Numbered from the stretch's first letter, positions 10,694 to 21,826 are shown. The stretch is 64,000 nucleotides of DNA from Alopecurus myosuroides (GCA_028641055.1 CM054062.1:175280380-175344379); one strand, 5' to 3'. Program-made: numbers and translations. The notes: generated by a model from the letters alone, not told the origin.

Positions 10694-13629
10694 TCAAGCA
10701 TCTGACTCCTCCTCGCTGCTCTCGTCTTCGGGGATCGGAGGGATCTCCTCTTCTGGATAGTTGACGACGATATTCACCATGGAGGCAATCTGGGTGGCGT
10801 GGCCTTTGACTTCACCAAAGATGGTGTTTCGCTGCATATCCGTGTATCCTTGAGGGACACCGGACGCCACGCGCCGGGATTTGGCAGTGGGGTAGTGCAT
10901 GCGCATGAGGCCGAGAGCCATGCGCGCACCACCCCGTGCAGCGGAGCGAAGAAGGGAATCTTTGGCCTCCGCCACCTCCATGATGGCACCCGGAAGTTTT
11001 TCAACCTCCGAGCATTCCCCAGATTTTTCGGGAAGAAACTTGTCTACCAGCTGCGTTGCAGCAGCCTTCATCAAAGTCCATGTCTCCCCGAAAGCTCGGA
11101 TGCCTGCAACCCGAGTGCCATCTGGGGTATCTCCTGTTTTTTCCAATAACACACCCAAAAGGGTTAGACGGAAAAACAGAGAAAGTAAAACATGGAAAGA
11201 TGATAAATGAGACAGAAATTTACCGATGAGCTTGTCGATCTCGGAAACTTCCTCCAGGCGAAGGTGTAGACCGTCGGTCAAATCCTGAATGGTGGATTTG
11301 TCCTTCTCCGCCTGCTCGGAAGCCTTGGAATTAGAAACTCCAAGGGCCAGATTACTGGCTTCCAAGTCTTGTTGTGCTTTCACAAGGTTCTTGTGGAGCT
11401 CAACATTCTCCTTGCGGAGAATTTCGGCATTGCCAGAATCTTCCGCTGCTTGTTTAGCCTGAGCTAATGCAGCTGAAAAGCAAGGAAAAAATCCGAGTTA
11501 GCCAGCTTCTCGGAAAAAACTTAGGCAAATAGTTGAATCGGAAATTTCAGAAGGAAAATGCTTACCTTGTGTTTCCGACAGTGCGAGCTTAGATGATTCC
11601 AGCTCTGCCTCCCTTTCTTCAAGAATAGAAAGAAGACTTCTAACTTCTTTATTCTTGATGGCGAGTTTCTTGAAAACTTCCCTGTTAATGGCTTCGGAGG
11701 TTTGCTGAAACATAGCAAGGGAAAGAATGATTACAAAAAACATCAAAGCAAAAAATACGCATTTTGTTTAATGCTTGGGGGCTAGAGTTATATACCTGGC
11801 TCATGCGCTGCAAACCTGCCAAGTTTTCTTTAAACTCTTTCGCGTACTTCGCGAAGAGATTCCCGGCTGCGTCCAAGCCGTCATTGATAGCTTTGAAATC
11901 CTTGTCAAAGGTGGGAATTTCCTCGTCGAAAGTCCGAGGTAATTTTCCCACCTCTGGAGCCGCCCTTTCCCTCGTGTCCGTGTCGGACACAACGGGCTGG
12001 CTGGGCTCTGGGGGCTTGGTGGTGGGGGCTGCAGTAGGCTCTTCCGCCATTGTGCGTGGCGTGTCCGGGGCGACGGCGGGAGAAGGTTGGCTGCCTCGGC
12101 TGGAAGAAACCTTGTGTTTCTTCAGCTTCTTCGGCTTCAGGGTGGAAGGCTGCAGGCTAAAAACATAAAATCCGGAAAAGGTTAAAACACCGAAGATGGA
12201 TGAAAAAAGTTCCCATAAAAGAAAACTCCAGAAGAAAGAACCTAGAGGTGGCGACGGGGATTCCGTCAAGATCGATAATTTCTTCCGAGGAAGTTATCTT
12301 CTTGCGCTTGCGTCCACCTGTAGCGGCGGTGCGCAGCGCGTCCAGCTCAGCCTCGGACACCAAGTCCGAATCTGAAAGATCCGCGAACTGTCGAACAAGC
12401 AGGATCAAAATCAGAAGCTAGAAAATCCGAGAAAAAATAAAACTATACCCAAATGGTTGAAAAATTACCTTGGGAACCGGATTTTCGGCCGTGTACATTG
12501 GCCGACTCTCTGTGTATTGGTCGCGCGATGCGACCAACTGATTGATGCGCCGCCTAAGTTCCTTTGCGGGCCAATCCTTGGTGGATGTCCGCATTGGATC
12601 CTTGACTCCCGTGTATTCGCACAGGAGACGGCCGCTGTGGTTGGCTAGTGGCTGGATCCGCCTAATCAGCCAGCATAGAACCGTGTCCATGCCGGTTAGA
12701 GGCGGATCCATGGAGGTAAGCTTGGCGATGCGCCGCTTGATCTTTAGTAGATCTGGCGGCAGAACCTAGACGGCTTCCGTTACCCAGTTATCCTGGGGAA
12801 CTGCGGCAGAGTTCACGAAAGGTGGAACCCCGACAGCTTCCTTAGGGAAAGGCACGTCGGGGTGATAAAAGAAGGAACCCGTCCAAAATTTGACGGATTC
12901 CGAAGTTTTTATCTTGGGGAACCAATCTTCTCGGAATCTCCGAAGAGTGAAAGATATGGTCCCGCAAGTCGGGAGTGCGCCCTCCGAAGAGTTCCGCTTA
13001 ACCCCGAAGCAGTAGGTCCAGAAATCTAACCTAGGTTCTAGCCCTAAGTAGCCCTCAAACAAAGCCTGGAAGCCGGCCATGTAGAGGATGGAATTGGGAG
13101 GAAGGTTATGGGGCTGGATGTGATAGTGAGAAAGGATTTGGAGGAAGAAGGAAGAAGGTGGAAGCCCCATACCTCGCAGAAGGTGGGAAGTAAGGAGTAC
13201 CCGCTCGCCATTCCGTGGCGCGGGTTTGGTCTCTTCTTCGGGCAGCCGCCATTTCTTCTTGAGAACCAGGCCCTCCTTTTCCAAGTTTGGAAGGAGAGCC
13301 GGGGGAATACTGCAGGCACTCCAGTTGCCTGCAGATTCCGCTTCCTCGTCCGCTCCGGCGGCGGCGGCGGCGGTGGCCTCCGCGGCGGCGAGTTCGTCGC
13401 CGAGGAGCTCGATCTTTTCCTCCGCCGTTTCAGGTGCAAACGGCGGGGTTGTCGCGGTGCTTGATGTCGCAACGTCCGCGGCGGCGGAAGTGTTTTCTCC
13501 GCCCGCCGCGGAAGCCGTGGTCTTCTCCGGCTCGCCGCCGGTGTGCTTCTTCGATCCCGGTTGTGGATCTAGGTCGCCGATGAGCTCGTCGATGGCGGCG
13601 CGGGTCAGCGACGACGGCGAGGAGGCCAT
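10694..13629 (-). CDS. G2 antisense gene, six exons, one internal stop
   Basis: Minus-strand gene inside a plus-strand retroelement. Exons (high to low): 13629-12469, 12387-12242, 12156-11796, 11704-11566, 11472-11224, 11133-10694. All introns are GT...AG, and every junction keeps the reading frame, giving 831 codons. Exon 1 has an Ala-rich N-terminus, then a conserved region (LSHYHIQPHNLPPNSILYMA, FQALFEGYLGLEP, DFWTYCFGV) resembling the domain known as 'putative gypsy type transposon' (PF04195-like; recognised by eye). Exons 3-5 encode long charged helices, probably coiled coil; the C-terminus is acidic (EEESDA). An in-frame TAG at 12766-12768 in exon 1 would truncate it after 287 residues. 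Antisense ORFs at this place are known in grass Tat elements; function unknown. Could be regulatory or a captured gene. Confidence 0.85.
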
Positions 13630-13763
13630 CTTTTGGTGGCGCGTTGTGTTCCGGCGTGCGAAGGATGCGTGCGCTGGGACAAGGAACTTGCTCTCGAGCT
13701 CGCGTTCGCTTCAATGGTGTGGGCAGTGAGGGAGTGAGGAAAGTTTCCGATGAGGACGATGAT

Positions 13764-13777
13764 GGCTATTTATAGCC
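13764..13777 (-). promoter_or_regulatory. TATA box of G2 antisense gene
   Basis: Minus-strand GGCTATAAATAGCC, a near-perfect TATA box inside a 14-bp palindrome. It lies about 135 bp upstream of the ATG at 13629, giving a leader of roughly 100 bases if transcription starts 30 bp downstream. A similar box precedes the G1 antisense gene at a similar distance. Confidence 0.75.
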
Positions 13778-14168
13778 AGAAACCCGTTTAGATACGTGCC
13801 AACGGCTCTTTCGACCGTTGGATGCTCGACGCGTGTCGCTCGCCGGAAAATACGGGAAATAAAACGGCAGGGGAATGATGGCTATCTCCTCGTTTCCCGT
13901 GAGAATCTGTCAGAGATACGCTGAGGGGTTTCCCGCGTGGAACCAAGCGACGCTTGCGTCAGCATGTTTAAGACGCTGACGTTATGAGTTCCTTTTCCGC
14001 GAAGGATCGCGAGAAGAAAAGCCGGATTTTTATAGTTCCGAGTTTTATGTTACCATCTCCTTCAAAAGGAAAGTAGAAAGAATCAATACTGCTGAATCAA
14101 GATTTTCCGGACAAAATGTATTTGACGAAAGACGGAGAATCAGAGTTTTGATCCTTCCTGGGGGCTAC
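13778..14168 (+). other. G2 3' untranslated region and PPT
   Basis: Non-coding stretch between the antisense promoter and the 3' LTR. The polypurine primer site reads CTGGGGGCTAC, directly followed by TGTCGG of the LTR. The upstream part may hold regulatory sites for the antisense gene; I see no repeat array here, unlike G1. Confidence 0.7.
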
Positions 14169-14442
14169 TGTCGGATATATACTGAATAGGGGTATAGAAG
14201 ATGGTAGACAAAGAGCCGGACTACCAGGGTGGCCTACATGGTAATGGGCTTAGGTCCATTGGGCGGCCCAGTAGTCCGACGCGCAGAAGCCGGATTCTAG
14301 AAGAACCCGGATCACGGCCCACGTGATCTGGCTTAGAGGAGAAGACGGATTCCTTGCTTTCCAAGTTACAAGTTAAACGTAGTCTTCTAGGTTTCCTATT
14401 CTGTAAGCCCTAATCCGGCTATTATATAAAGCCGGACGGGAG
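14169..14442 (+). repeat. G2 3' LTR, truncated
   Basis: Only the first 274 bp of the LTR, ending 12 bp after the TATATAAA. Two substitutions relative to 4874-5147. The break falls near where U3 would pass into R, so this is close to a U3-only LTR. It runs straight into duplicated A1 LTR sequence. Confidence 0.9.
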
Positions 14443-15009
14443 TGATAACATGAGGGTGGATTATTAGTCATAGATGCAGATGGATGTCGGTCCATGTATA
14501 TTGTTGTAATGCCCACACTAAATATCATAGTAATCATCATGTTATATTGTGCACTACGGTGCAACCTCTATTTTTCAATTGCTCGGCTGCAATTTGTTCA
14601 CCCAGCATGCTATCTTTTATGGAAAGACACCACTAGTGAATCTATGAACCCCGGTCCATTTTTTCACACTTTTAAACAAACCACAACTATTTACTTCGTT
14701 CTTTACTTAATGCAAGCATACATCATTTTCCACACTATATGTCTAATCTTTGTTTTCAGCAAGACCGGTGAGATTGACAACCTCACTGTACCGTTGGGAC
14801 AAAGTATTTTGGTTGTGTTGTGTGCGGGTTCCACGTTGTTGCTGACACCGGTGAAGCGCCAGCACCACTGTCAGTGGCATCAACCTTCCTGAGATCCTCT
14901 TCCTCCTACTGGATTGATAACCTTGGTTCTTAACTGAGGGAAATTTTTGCCACTTGCTCAACACACCCTCCTCTTGGGGTTTCCAACACGCCATCCATAG
15001 CAGAAGTCA
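14443..15009 (+). repeat. A1 5' LTR, right part, with flank duplication
   Basis: Bases 14443-14734 repeat 4582-4873; from 14735 the LTR continues with new sequence to its end at AGTCA (15009). The LTR is therefore not simply split by G2: 292 bp are present on both sides. Confidence 0.9.
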
Positions 15010-15018
15010 AAGAATTTC

Positions 15019-15034
15019 TGGCGCCGTTGCCGGG
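15019..15034 (+). other. A1 primer-binding site
   Basis: TGGCGCCGTTGCCGGG, nine bases inside the LTR end, complementary to the 3' end expected for a tRNA-Asp primer. The same site is present in A3 and A4 and missing in A2. Confidence 0.8.
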
Positions 15035-15198
15035 AAGGAAGAAGTCTTCTGGCAAGGGGAGTCTCTCACTCTCAACCTCTGTATTTTGTTTATTCTTGTT
15101 TTTATTTTTGCCTTGTTTTTCTTCTCTTTTTCAAAAACACAAAAAACTAGTTCTCATTCTAGTTGTTATTCTTGTCTCTACATTGTTATTTCTCATCA

Positions 15199-15596
15199 TG
15201 TTGTTCCCTAAGTTTACCTTGAAAGATGTGCCGGTAGGAAGTGGTTCTATACTTGGAAAGGACATTGTTAAAGAATTCTTTGATCATGTTAGTAAGCATG
15301 ATAACTTTGAGGAAAAATCCATAGTAGAACTTGCTCCCAATTACGAGACTGCTGCAACTTCTTTAGTTCACATGCTAGAAGCTAGGTTTGTTAACCTCCA
15401 TCCCATAATGCAACATATGTTCCTCAACTTGAATAACATTGAAGATGTTGAGAAAAGAAACTTCATCTTAGAAACTATGCTTAAAGAATTTGGAGTTGTT
15501 GCTATAGAAGCTAGAAATTTTTTTGATCGTTCTAATATCCTTGGATCATGTGTAGACATTGTTGGTGCTCTAGAAAATATTGAATATAATAATTAA
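15199..15596 (+). CDS. A1 ORF of unknown function
   Basis: 132-codon frame from the ATG at 15199; an in-frame ATG at 15027 is rejected because it lies in the shared leader. Helix-rich, starting MLFPKFTLKDVPVG and containing SLVHMLEARFVNLHP and FILETMLKEFGVV. It ends at TAA; the same frame stays readable for about 70 more codons (to 15811, with one more stop), ending SLENT, so the stop at 15596 is probably a mutation. No gag, protease or polymerase motif is present. It occupies the slot where A2 and A4 carry gag-protease. I recognise no family. Confidence 0.5.
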
Positions 15597-15811
15597 AGCA
15601 ATGATAAAATACCAATCCCTTTTAAATTAGTGGCACCACACGAAGCCCAAGAAAAGAATTTTGATTGGATTGTTCCTGAAAATTTATTTGATCAAGATAG
15701 TAAGCCTAAAAGTACTAAGAGAGGAGCCTCTGAAACTCACTTAGATAAAATAAAATGAATTATTAAAAAATTGCCAAATCTTGATTTGAACACTTCACTT
15801 GAAAATACTTG

Positions 15812-18547
15812 AGTTTCCCTTTTTATGCCTAGCTGAAAGGCGTTAAAGAAAAGCGCTACCGGGAGACAACCCGTTTTATTTCGTTGTTTTCAACTCGTTT
15901 TCTTTCGTTTTCTTTAGTGTGCTTTGCACCTAGGTGTTATCTATTTTCTTAGAAACCCCTCTGCATCTTTTCTTTTGAGTTTTTGTTGAGCCAAGTAAAG
16001 CCTCTAGTGAAAAGTTGAGCCTATATTTCGGATTTCTGCGCAGGAAACTGATTTCTGCTATCCACTGTTAATTCCATTAAAAATCACAAAAATTCAAAAT
16101 GACCTGAGTTTTTTTGTGCTTAATCCTGAGTTATATAGGCAACTTTTCTTCCTTTTTGATTTTAGCAACAGAAGATTTTTGAAAAAATCGATCTTTACCT
16201 GCTGTTCTGTTTTGACAGATTTGTGCCATTTATTGCATTTGCATCTTAATCTCTTTCTTTTGGTGTTCTTTTGAGAAAAAAAGTTTTAAAAGATGTTGTG
16301 ATAGTAGATAATGTGTTTTTGAGTGTTAGACTTGTATTGAAACTGAACCATGTGAATTTATTATTTCAATTGCACTAGCGTTGCTAATGAAGATTGTGAG
16401 AATTTTGGTGTGAAGGAAGTTTTCAAGGGTCAAGAGAAGAGGATGATATGATGTGATCAAGAAGAGTGAAAAGCCTAAGCTTGGGGATGCCCCGGTGGTA
16501 CATCCCAGCAAATTCCAAAAAGACTTAAGCGTCTAAGCTTGGGGATGCCCAAGGCACCCCCTTCTTCATCAACAAATTATCAGGTCACTTCTAGTGAAAC
16601 TATATTTTTATTCAGTCACATCTTATGTGCTTTACTTGGAGCGTCTTATATTTTTGTTTCCAGTTTGCTTTTGTTTTTTTTGCTTTCAGTTTGTTTTTAC
16701 TTTTTCAATGAGCTTGGTTGGACCACAGCATTCTTTTATTGGAGAGTGACACGCTCCGCTTTTTCATGGCAATACTGTGTATTATTAATCTCTGTCTAGC
16801 TGCTGCATTTATTTAGCTCTTGTTTTGCATGCATCTCTTATTAGAGTTGTTAGTTTTAGTAGTTTTATGTGAGTGCTCTCATGTTTGCTTGTTGTATCAT
16901 AAAGAGTATTTTTGTTAAAGCATGTTTTGTATGGTGCTTTTTGGGAGAAAGAAACCTGCTGCTTGAAGTAGAATTTTATAATAGTGCTAGTAGAAGCTTG
17001 TATAGACTGTGGCTAGAACTTTTTCATGCCATGCTAAATGTTATTTTAGTTTTAAAGACTTGTGGTTATTGAGTAGCATGATTAGCCTCAAATAGCTGAG
17101 AGTGTTTAATATGTCTTGAAAGATTCATGAGTTGTTCTTGTCATAGTAAAAACATCAATATATGGTATTCTCTTTCGAATGTTTTATTTGGTTGACTTGG
17201 CGCATGCTCACACCATGTTTATGACTACAAACCAGTCACGAATAGCCTCCATGACCGCTTAGTTTTTAAACTTGTGATATTGCTTATGCTTTAATTAATG
17301 ATGCTTATGTCGCTATGCATGATTATGGCTCTTATGCTCTCTTGATTTGTCGCTCCAAGTCTTTTGCTAGCCTCTACCTGTACTAAGTATGAGCTCTACT
17401 CGTGCATCCAAACTTCCTTAAACCAAGTTTTCCCATTATGTACACCATACCTACCTACATGTGGTATTTAACTTCCACTCCAAGTAAATTGCTCATGTGT
17501 TACCTTTAAAACCTTCAAAATTACTCCTGCTTTATGTTCCTTTTTTGCTCACGAGGACGTAAATAGAGAATATTTATCTCACTTGTTGATTGAATTTCAC
17601 ACCCTCGACTAGTGGCTTCATCCGCTTATCCAAACGATAGAAGAGCTGGCAGCGGGGTGCCCAGCCCCAAATTAATGCAAACAAATTCTCTTCACTATTT
17701 TTGCCCCTCATTTATCAGTGAAAGCATAATTGTGTAAACAAAAGAGAAAGAGGGGTGACCTTCTACACCAGTTGCGTCCTTCACCATGGGAGCCGCTCTT
17801 GTGAATCCAATTGGCTTGTGATGTACTATATTTTCTGTTTACCATTCGTTGACATTAGCATACATCTCCCAAAATTTAGACACTCCTCCACGGTATGTGA
17901 TTGTTGGCAGGCACCCGAGGATTCGGTTAGCCATGGTTTGTGAAAGATGGATGGGAGGAGTGTCAAACTTTTAATACCTCTGTTTAATAAAATAAAAGCT
18001 CTAGCACATGAGTGATCCCTGCTTCCCTCTGCGAAGGGCCTTTCTTTTACTTTTATGTTGAGTCTCCATCTTCTAACTTTATGCACAGTTGAGAGAGAAT
18101 TTTTGCCATTCTGAGTTCTATGTGCATTTATCCCATAAGCATCAATAATTACTTCATGATGTGATATCATTTGTTCTTAAATTATTTTTCCTAGTCTTCC
18201 TCATGAACTTTGAAGGTGTCCTGGCATTTATGTTTTGCCCCACTCTTAAGGACTAGCGAAATATCACTTTGCCATGCTTTCTCTATACCTGAAACAAATG
18301 TTTAACTTTCTTTGCATTATTATTCATGATCCTTCATTTGAGTTACTCTTCGTGATGCAAAGTAATTTCTATGCTTTATTATTAAAGTTTTATTTATCAT
18401 GTCTGTGTTTAAAGTTTTATGATCTCATCGTGCATATGCTTTTGCATTAGATTGATCAAGTTTATGTTAGTACCATGTCACCTCAGAAATTATTTTGTTT
18501 TATAGTTTACCTACTCGAGGTCAAGTAGGAACTAATCTTGGGGATGC
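15812..18547 (+). other. A1 long non-coding tail
   Basis: 2.7 kb without a convincing frame, closely similar to the tails of A2 (22536-25273, reverse), A3 (36682-39358, reverse) and A4 (44476-47123). It begins with a conserved block (15829-15878: CTGAAAGGCGTTAAAGAAAA, then a CGGG-AGACAA-CCCG stem-loop) and ends with the purine-rich CTTGGGGATGC before the 3' LTR. Confidence 0.75.
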
Positions 18548-20133
18548 TTGATACGTCTCCAACGTATCTATAATTTCCGATGCTCCATGATCATATTTTG
18601 CCAATTGCTACTTGTTTTCTCCCTTATTTATAGCATTTTTATACGTTTTCCGGGACTAACCTATTAACAATATGCCAAGTGCCAATTCCATGTTTTATGC
18701 TGTTTTTGGTTTCAGAATAGTTGTTCTGGAAACATTCTCGGAATTGGGCCCCACAAAGCCCGAAGTTCCTATTTTCCCCGGAAGCATCCAGAACACCGAA
18801 TAGGAGTCGAAGACGGGCAACAGGGGGCCACACCATAGGGTGGCGCGGGTCCCCCCTGGTCGCGCCACCTATAGGTGTGGGGCCCCTGGAGCTCCACCGC
18901 CTTTGCCCTTTCACCTATTTAATCCTCCGGATGGAAAACCCTAGACACCTGATAAAAAATACCCGAAAAGTTCCGCAGCCGCCGTCACCGTCAACCCTAG
19001 ATCAGGGGGTTCTGAAGCTGTTTTCGGCACCCTGCCGGAGAGGAGATCGTCACTGGAGGCTTCTACATCACCATGCCTGCCTCCGGAGTGATGCGTGAGT
19101 AGTTCATCCTTGGACTACGAGTTCGTAGTTGTATCTAGATGGTTGTCTTCTCCTCATATGCCTCCATGTTTAGATCTCGTGAGCTACCTATCATGATCGA
19201 GATTGATCTTATGTAATTATATATGTTGTGTTTGCTGGGATCCGATGAATATTGACCTTATGCCAAGTTTATTATAGTCTTTATTTGCTTATGCTATTTG
19301 TGATCTTGCATGCTTTCCGTTGCTAGTGGTTGCTCTGGCCAAGTAGTTGCTAGTGACTCCAAGAGGGAGTATTTATGCTCGATAGTGGGTTCATGCCTCC
19401 TCACCACCTTGCTCGAGTGACAGAAACGTGAAGGGGGGATGTGCTGTTGCCATTAGGGAGAAAACATCGGTGAGAGTGCCTGCGTGCATAATCATTGCTT
19501 ACATTACACACTTTGTTTAATGCAATTATCTGTTGCTTGCAACTTAATACCTAAGGGGGGTCGGATGATAACCTGAGGGTGGATTATTAGTCATAGATGC
19601 AGATGGATGTCGGTCTATGTATATTGTTGTAATGCCCGCACTAAATATCATATTAATCATCATGTTATATTGTGCACTACGGTGCAACCTCTATTTGTCA
19701 ATTGCACAGCTGTAATTTGTTCACCCAGCATGCTATCTTTTATGGAGAGACACCACAAGTGAACCTATGAACCCCGGTCCATTTTTCCGCACTGTTAAAT
19801 AAACCACAACTATTTACTGCTTTCTTTACTTACTGCAAGCATACATCATTTTCCACACTATACGTCTAATTTTTGTTTTCGGCAAGACCGGTGAGATCGA
19901 CAACCTCACTGTACCGTTGGGACAAAGTATTTTGGTTGTGTTGTGTGCAGGTTCCACGTTGTTGCTGACACTGGTGAAGCGCCAGCACCACTGTCAGTGG
20001 CATCAACCTTCCTGAGATCCTCTTCCTCCTACTAGATTGATAATCTTGGTTCTTAACTGAGGGAAATTCTTGCCACTTGCTCATCACACCCTCCTCTTGG
20101 GTCTTTCCAACACGCCATCCATAGCAAAAGTCA
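18548..20133 (+). repeat. A1 3' LTR
   Basis: Complete 1586-bp LTR, TGATACGTCTCC to AAAGTCA, with a TATA-like CTATTTAAT near 18914. Followed by cacta, the second target duplication copy. Same length as the A3 3' LTR. Confidence 0.92.
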
Positions 20134-20548
20134 CACTATGACCAGGATGATCAATCGGAACTGGTAGCGGCCGAGTTTACAAGAAACCACGACAACGGAT
20201 CCCGTGGAAATCGCGAGTGGAAGCCAAAACCAGACGACAAGAACCCCAAAGAAGACCTTGATGGATACTGCTCTCTGCATCTGTTCACAGATAAGCGCAT
20301 AGGCGAAACCAAGGCCACTCACCTCCTCGGGGATTGTCGAAAGTTCCAAGACATCCACGAGGCGTACACGAAAAAGCACATGGCAGCCATCAACCAGGGA
20401 TACCCGCAACTACCGGGAGGACACCAACCACCACCTCTACCTCCGCCTACAGGTCACCACAACATGTCTCTAGCCGCGCTTCCCGCACCAGCTAATCCAA
20501 CCGCGACAAATCAAGGAGGAAATGGCTACCCAAACCCCCACGAGCTCC
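20134..20548 (+). pseudogene. gag: G1 gag, second part
   Basis: Continuation of G1 gag between A1 and A2. The open frame encodes a Cys/His cluster (YCSLHLF, then THLLGDCR), corresponding to the atypical zinc-knuckle position of G2 gag, followed by a Pro/Gly-rich linker with several PPP runs. It ends at gctcc (20544-20548), the left target duplication of A2. Across the A1 junction the frame changes once more. Not functional. Confidence 0.8.
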
Positions 20549-21140
20549 TAATGGTGGAGAGATTGCACTCGTTGGGAGACCCCGAGACGAAGGTATGATG
20601 AGCAGAGCAGCAATTTTCCCTCAGTAAGAAACCAAGGTTTAATCGACCAGTAGGAGGAAGGAGTAACTTCAGAAGGTTGAAGCAGCTGAGATGGCAGGGT
20701 GCACTACCGGTTCAGAAGCAACGTGGAACCTACACAACACAATCAAATCACTTTGCCCCAACGAAGCAGTGAGGTTGTCACTCTCACCGGTTTTGCTGAA
20801 CACAAAGAGGTTAAACGTATGGTGTGGAAAACAATAGGAAAACAATATGAAAGTAGTATGAAAGCAGTAGGTGTTTTATCACTATGAGTAAAAAGGACAG
20901 GGGTCCACAGTTCACTAGTGGTGTCTCTCCGAGAAAGATAAATAACATGTGTGGTGAACAAATTACAGCTGGGCAATTGACAGAAAGGAAGGATGCACCG
21001 TAGTGCATATGCAAGACATAAAGATTACTATGTGATTCATGCGGGCATTACAACAAGATACATATACCGTTATCCAACTGCATCTATGACTAAAAATCCA
21101 CCCTCCGAATATCATCCGAACAAACGTCGGGTATTAAGTT

Positions 21141-21781
21141 TTTTTGAGCACTCTGACTGTAGGGTAAAAGCCCCACAACATATCACCCCTTTATTAAAGA
21201 TATAAACTGAAGTTTATGTACAAAAGGAAAGGAAAAAAGAAAGAGAGAACTATTTACAAAAAACAAACAGAAACACAAGCTAGGGAAGAGTATTAATCCA
21301 AAGAAATAACTCCTCAGCATGTTTCTTCTTCATCCTGTACTGCATATGGTTAGATCATGAATGAATCCCCTCTTCCAGCCAGCAAAAGAAGATCTCTGAT
21401 GCTCAAAAATCTTGCTATTTCTTTGAAGCCAAATGTGCCTACAAGCAACGATCACCACTTCCATAAAGAAAGGTTTAGCAAAATCCTTTCTAGCCTGGCT
21501 GATACTTAATTGAATATCTGTGGCTTGAACCCATTAAATCTGAAGATAGTTCCAAATCCTCTGGCTAAAATTGCAAACAAAGAAGAGATGCAGTCGATCC
21601 TCGTGCACACCAACAGGGCATAAGACACAATTGAAATTATCAGTGACTTCCCAATGCCTTCTCTTCACTAAATCCTTGGTATTTAACCTGTCCTTGATCA
21701 ATAACCAAGCAAACACTTTCAACATCATAGTACAAGAGGATTTCCAAAGCCATTTATAAATTCCAGGAGTGGCTTTCAACA
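21141..21781 (-). mobile_element. LINE 3' fragment
   Basis: 5'-truncated non-LTR retrotransposon on the minus strand. The frame 21782-21534 encodes the reverse-transcriptase zinc-binding domain of plant LINEs: KVFAWLLIKDRLNTKDLVKR, then CVLCPVGVHEDRLHLFFVC (C-x2-C...H-x4-C) and WNYL. A T-run at 21139-21145 is the poly(A) tail on the other strand. The upstream polymerase and endonuclease domains are absent. The gene is cut at its 5' side, where inverted LTR sequence begins. Confidence 0.8.
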
Positions 21782-21826
21782 TTGTTTACATTACACACTT
21801 TTCTTACTGCGGTTATTTGTTGCTTT
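21782..21826. repeat. Micro-inverted LTR piece
   Basis: About 45 bp (TTGTTTACATTACACAC ... TTGTTGC) read as the reverse complement of the LTR segment that should stand here, compared with the A2 5' LTR near 28100. After it the LTR resumes in the right orientation at TTCAACATTCATCGG. Confidence 0.75.

Larger units (their letters stand above)
4874..14442 (+). mobile_element. G2: young Tat-type Gypsy, pol deleted
   Basis: Forward element inside the A1 5' LTR. It contains a 5' LTR (from TGTCGGATATATAC), an open gag-protease frame, a partial reverse transcriptase, an antisense spliced gene, a PPT (GGGGGCTAC) and a 3' LTR cut after 274 bp. Over those 274 bp the two LTRs differ at only two positions, so the insertion is recent relative to everything around it. 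The layout matches G1, but the LTRs and proteins are clearly different. Confidence 0.9.
3586..20133 (+). mobile_element. A1: non-autonomous Gypsy element
   Basis: Forward LTR element inserted in G1 gag and itself carrying G2 in its 5' LTR. Without G2 it is about 7 kb. The LTRs start TGATACGTCTCC and end at AGTCA. A primer-binding site TGGCGCCGTTGCCGGG lies nine bases inside and GCTTGGGGATGCT precedes the 3' LTR. The internal part (15010-18547) has one short ORF of unknown role and a ~2.7 kb non-coding tail. There is no gag core, reverse transcriptase or integrase. The LTR family is the one carried by A2-A4, two of which have an Athila-like gag-protease. Confidence 0.9.

Noticed and set aside
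14494..14892. 132-codon frame in the A1 LTR, and similar 60-90-codon frames in every LTR copy
   Set aside because: They lie entirely in LTR sequence, differ between copies and have no recognisable domain.
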